Shown here piece by piece: positions 62,188-64,000 of a DNA stretch of 64,000 bases. This stretch comes from Pontibacter aquaedesilientis. Its GTDB lineage: Bacteria > Bacteroidota > Bacteroidia > Cytophagales > Hymenobacteraceae. Numbering within the stretch: position 1 is the stretch's first letter; each line of letters opens with the position of its first letter. Made by a program: the position numbers and the translations under genes. Under the pieces are notes generated by a model, which saw nothing but the letters and a program-made list of their open reading frames with translations, searched no databases and was not told where the DNA came from. Location: assembly GCF_014773225.1 (NCBI RefSeq), contig NZ_JACXAJ010000003.1:310001-374000 (forward strand), in the 5' to 3' direction.

Positions 62188-62862
62188 ATGAAAACATACT
62201 TTGCCCTTTTACTGTCTATACTTTTCTGTTTCCCAGCCATTGCCCAGAAAGAACCTTCTTACATCGAAAAAGGCGAACTCACTTTAGGGATTAACCTACA
62301 AACAATATCATATCACATTTACTATAAAGAAGGTAAAACCAGAGGGGCTGTCCGATCAGGTTATTTCACGCCGATTTCTTTGAATAGTAGCTATCAGCTT
62401 TCCGAAAGAGCAAGTCTGAGGTTAGGCCTTGGATTAGGGGGTGACCGAGATCGACTAACGGAGCAAATAAAGGGAGTAGACTACAAGCACGACTCCAGAA
62501 CTATTGCCATTGTGAGCTCACTTTCCTTGTACCATACCTTTCTTAATCTATACAGGAAATTGCCGATTTACGGTACTGTGTCGGTTGTGCCAGCCTATGG
62601 CTTCACAAACCTGCAGACCACACACGACGGGGCAGATGGGCCGATTGTACATACTGTTAAAGAAAACGGGCTCAATATGTTTGCAATGGCTGGGGCAGGT
62701 TTTAATTACCAGATCAGCAACAGGCTCTACGGGAATATGTCTTACTTTTTTTTCAAGAAAAACCTGTCTGGGATGAACTCCTCACATTATGATTGGGACC
62801 AGGGGTACGGCTTAAGGAGTATCACCAAGTCTTTTGAGCTTGGAGTGAATTTTAAGTTATGA
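62188..62862 (+). CDS. Outer-membrane beta-barrel protein
   Basis: A 224-residue protein with a signal peptide (MKTYFALLLSILFCFPAIAQ). It then has amphipathic strands (LTLGINLQTISYHIYYKEGK, ASLRLGLGLGGDRDRLTE, RLYGNMSYFFFKKNLSG) and ends FELGVNFKL. Frame is open to a TTG at 62173, but the ATG at 62188 gives a perfect signal peptide. It is AT-richer than purM. The role is unknown. Confidence 0.75.
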   Translation: MKTYFALLLSILFCFPAIAQKEPSYIEKGELTLGINLQTISYHIYYKEGKTRGAVRSGYFTPISLNSSYQLSERASLRLGLGLGGDRDRLTEQIKGVDYKHDSRTIAIVSSLSLYHTFLNLYRKLPIYGTVSVVPAYGFTNLQTTHDGADGPIVHTVKENGLNMFAMAGAGFNYQISNRLYGNMSYFFFKKNLSGMNSSHYDWDQGYGLRSITKSFELGVNFKL

Positions 62863-62899
62863 TCTAAGAATGGTATGGTGTAATAACTAAACCCAAACC

Positions 62900-62927
62900 C
62901 ACAGGTATAGCGCCTGTGTTTTTTTGT
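62900..62927 (+). terminator. Second AGGTATAGC terminator
   Basis: CACAGG TATAGCG CCTGTG and seven T. Its stem-loop core is the same as the one after purM (62038-62067). Confidence 0.85.
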
Positions 62928-63116
62928 GTTATTAATGTTACTTTTTGTCTTTTTAATATTTTTAAAAAGCCGTTTAACTCAATGTGATCATACATTTGGT
63001 GCTGTTTCTATTCCTTCATACACCAAAATATCATGTTACTTTGTGCTATAAATATTCTTTTTTATACTTTTATTTAATAAGTATATTTATGCTATGTTTA
63101 ATCCTAAATATCCTAT

Positions 63117-64000
63117 ATGAAAACTAAAACATTTACCCCCCCCATTGGTGCAGCACGTTAGGCCGACCACCCTTTTTATTTATCTTTTCCCTTTCTTTGG
63201 CCCTGACCAGTTGCGAAAAGGCTAAAGACGCAGTACAGCCCTCGGTTACAGAGCTAAAAGCATCTCAAGCACAAGACGCTAAGAAAGACGACGATTACAA
63301 GCGAAACAAGACAGGACAGTACGTAAGTAAAGACGTGCAGATAACCGGCTACGAAGACGGCAGTGAGCGCCCGAGCAGACCTAAGTTTGATGCCGCAGAA
63401 GCTATTCTACATTGACCCTGCCTCCTGACGAACCGTGTGAAGGATGTGTCGGTTATATTCCCCCGACACCGCCATCGTCAACTTTTGTAAGTTCTGAAGG
63501 GAGAGGATATGCCTACTATCCTAATCAATTTTATTACAACCCTTACAATTATATACAGGATCTAAAAATCATCATGGGAAGCTCATCTTCGATTGGAACA
63601 AGTGATTTCCCAGGCTATTTTAAAATAGATGCTGATTTAAATAAAGGAGCTGGTGGTAAGTATATTTATCTCTGCTTTACTCGTGATCCTGACAAGGTAG
63701 TTGGATCAAGAGTAAATCCTGGAGCATGGGTGAATGATGGAAGGATTGGAAAGACGGTTCCAGTAAGAGGTATAGTTGTTAAGACTCAAACTTTTGGTCC
63801 GGCAAATCAATGGCCAAATGATTGGACACCACCAATAGAAGCAAAAGATGCTTTGGGCTATCATTGTCCGGATTTGAATGATGGAGCAGGAGGAAATTAT
63901 ATCTACGCCTATCAAAGAAAAGATTCCTATGATAATACATTGCCAATTGTAAAAGAGGTTGGAGTGCTTTATGGTCAGAGTAGTTCAATTCAACCACCTT
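63117..64000 (+). pseudogene. Secreted lipoprotein with two beta-prism (MABP-like) repeats; two apparent frameshifts; runs off the right edge
   Basis: From ATG 63117 the frame reads MKTKTFTPP and is closed by TAG after a run of eight C (63136-63143). One more C would continue into HWCSTLGRPPFLFIFSLSLA and a lipobox LTSC, then EKAKDAVQPSV. This second frame stops at TGA 63414; one missing base near 63409 would join it to a third frame that stays open to the window edge: LPPDEPCEGCVGY and onward. The third frame holds DADLNKGAGGKYIYLCFTRD and CPDLNDGAGGNYIYAYQRKD, similar to the signature of MABP/MVB12-type beta-prism domains. The two indels may be real decay or sequence errors. Confidence 0.6.

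Overview
The window is a gene-dense stretch of a Bacteroidota chromosome, most likely from Cytophagales and close to Pontibacter/Hymenobacteraceae; the genus is an inference. The evidence is TAnnTTTG-type promoter elements, few Shine-Dalgarno sites, outer-membrane beta-barrels, DUF4270, a short GT5 glycogen-synthase-like protein next to panC/panD, a cysteine-poor DksA, a PorE-like OmpA lipoprotein, and a very abundant AGGTATA(GC) word. Most genes are housekeeping. I see one tRNA (Phe), no rRNA, no CRISPR array and no intact insertion sequence.

Layout. 1-3206 (minus): a three-gene operon of an N-formylglutamate amidohydrolase family protein, a DUF1704/QEGLA metallopeptidase-like protein and a glutathione-synthetase-like ATP-grasp enzyme cut by the left edge. 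3385-5860: small membrane proteins and a rhomboid protease with a SusC-plug-like tail. 6053-9373: a GIN-domain protein, an M28 peptidase, a thioesterase and a DUF721 protein. 9463-10323: an AT-rich AbiJ-like gene wedged between recF and DUF721. 11575-14830: pdhA, a TPR protein, ribH and a beta-barrel. 15181-22191: dksA-like, scpB, an rRNA pseudouridine synthase with a long Arg/Gly tail, coaX, an outer-membrane protein, lptC and a CorC/HlyC protein. 22273-30518: a PpiD-like foldase, a TPR protein, recJ, a GH25 lysozyme and lptB. 30562-30942: a four-helix-bundle (S23) gene broken by a stop codon. 30961-37003: GH3, AIM24-like, gltX and a YihY/BrkB protein. 37147-39618: an AT-rich accessory block (CPBP protease, AraC regulator, lipoprotein). 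39788-49118: ridA, a 3HCDH-like protein, glmS, DUF4270, a glycogen-synthase-like protein, panC, panD, a flippase-like protein, rfaE2 and a zinc peptidase. 49315-54479: acyl-CoA dehydrogenase, AraC regulator, GGGP synthase, holin-like pair and J-domain protein. 54814-60620: tRNA-Phe, a membrane and a soluble iron-sulfur protein, a PorE-like lipoprotein and a barrel. 60844-64000: purM, a barrel and a frameshifted secreted protein with two beta-prism-like repeats.

Pathways sampled are cofactor synthesis (coaX, panC, panD, ribH), LPS export and core sugar synthesis (lptB, lptC, rfaE2), envelope folding and proteolysis, DNA repair and chromosome segregation (recF, recJ, scpB), and central metabolism (pdhA, glmS, purM).

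Most worth a second look: the QEGLA/FGase/ATP-grasp triad; the genome-wide AGGTATAGC word, which also builds several terminators; the rhomboid-plug fusion; the AbiJ-like insertion; and the frameshifted beta-prism protein with a C8 tract.
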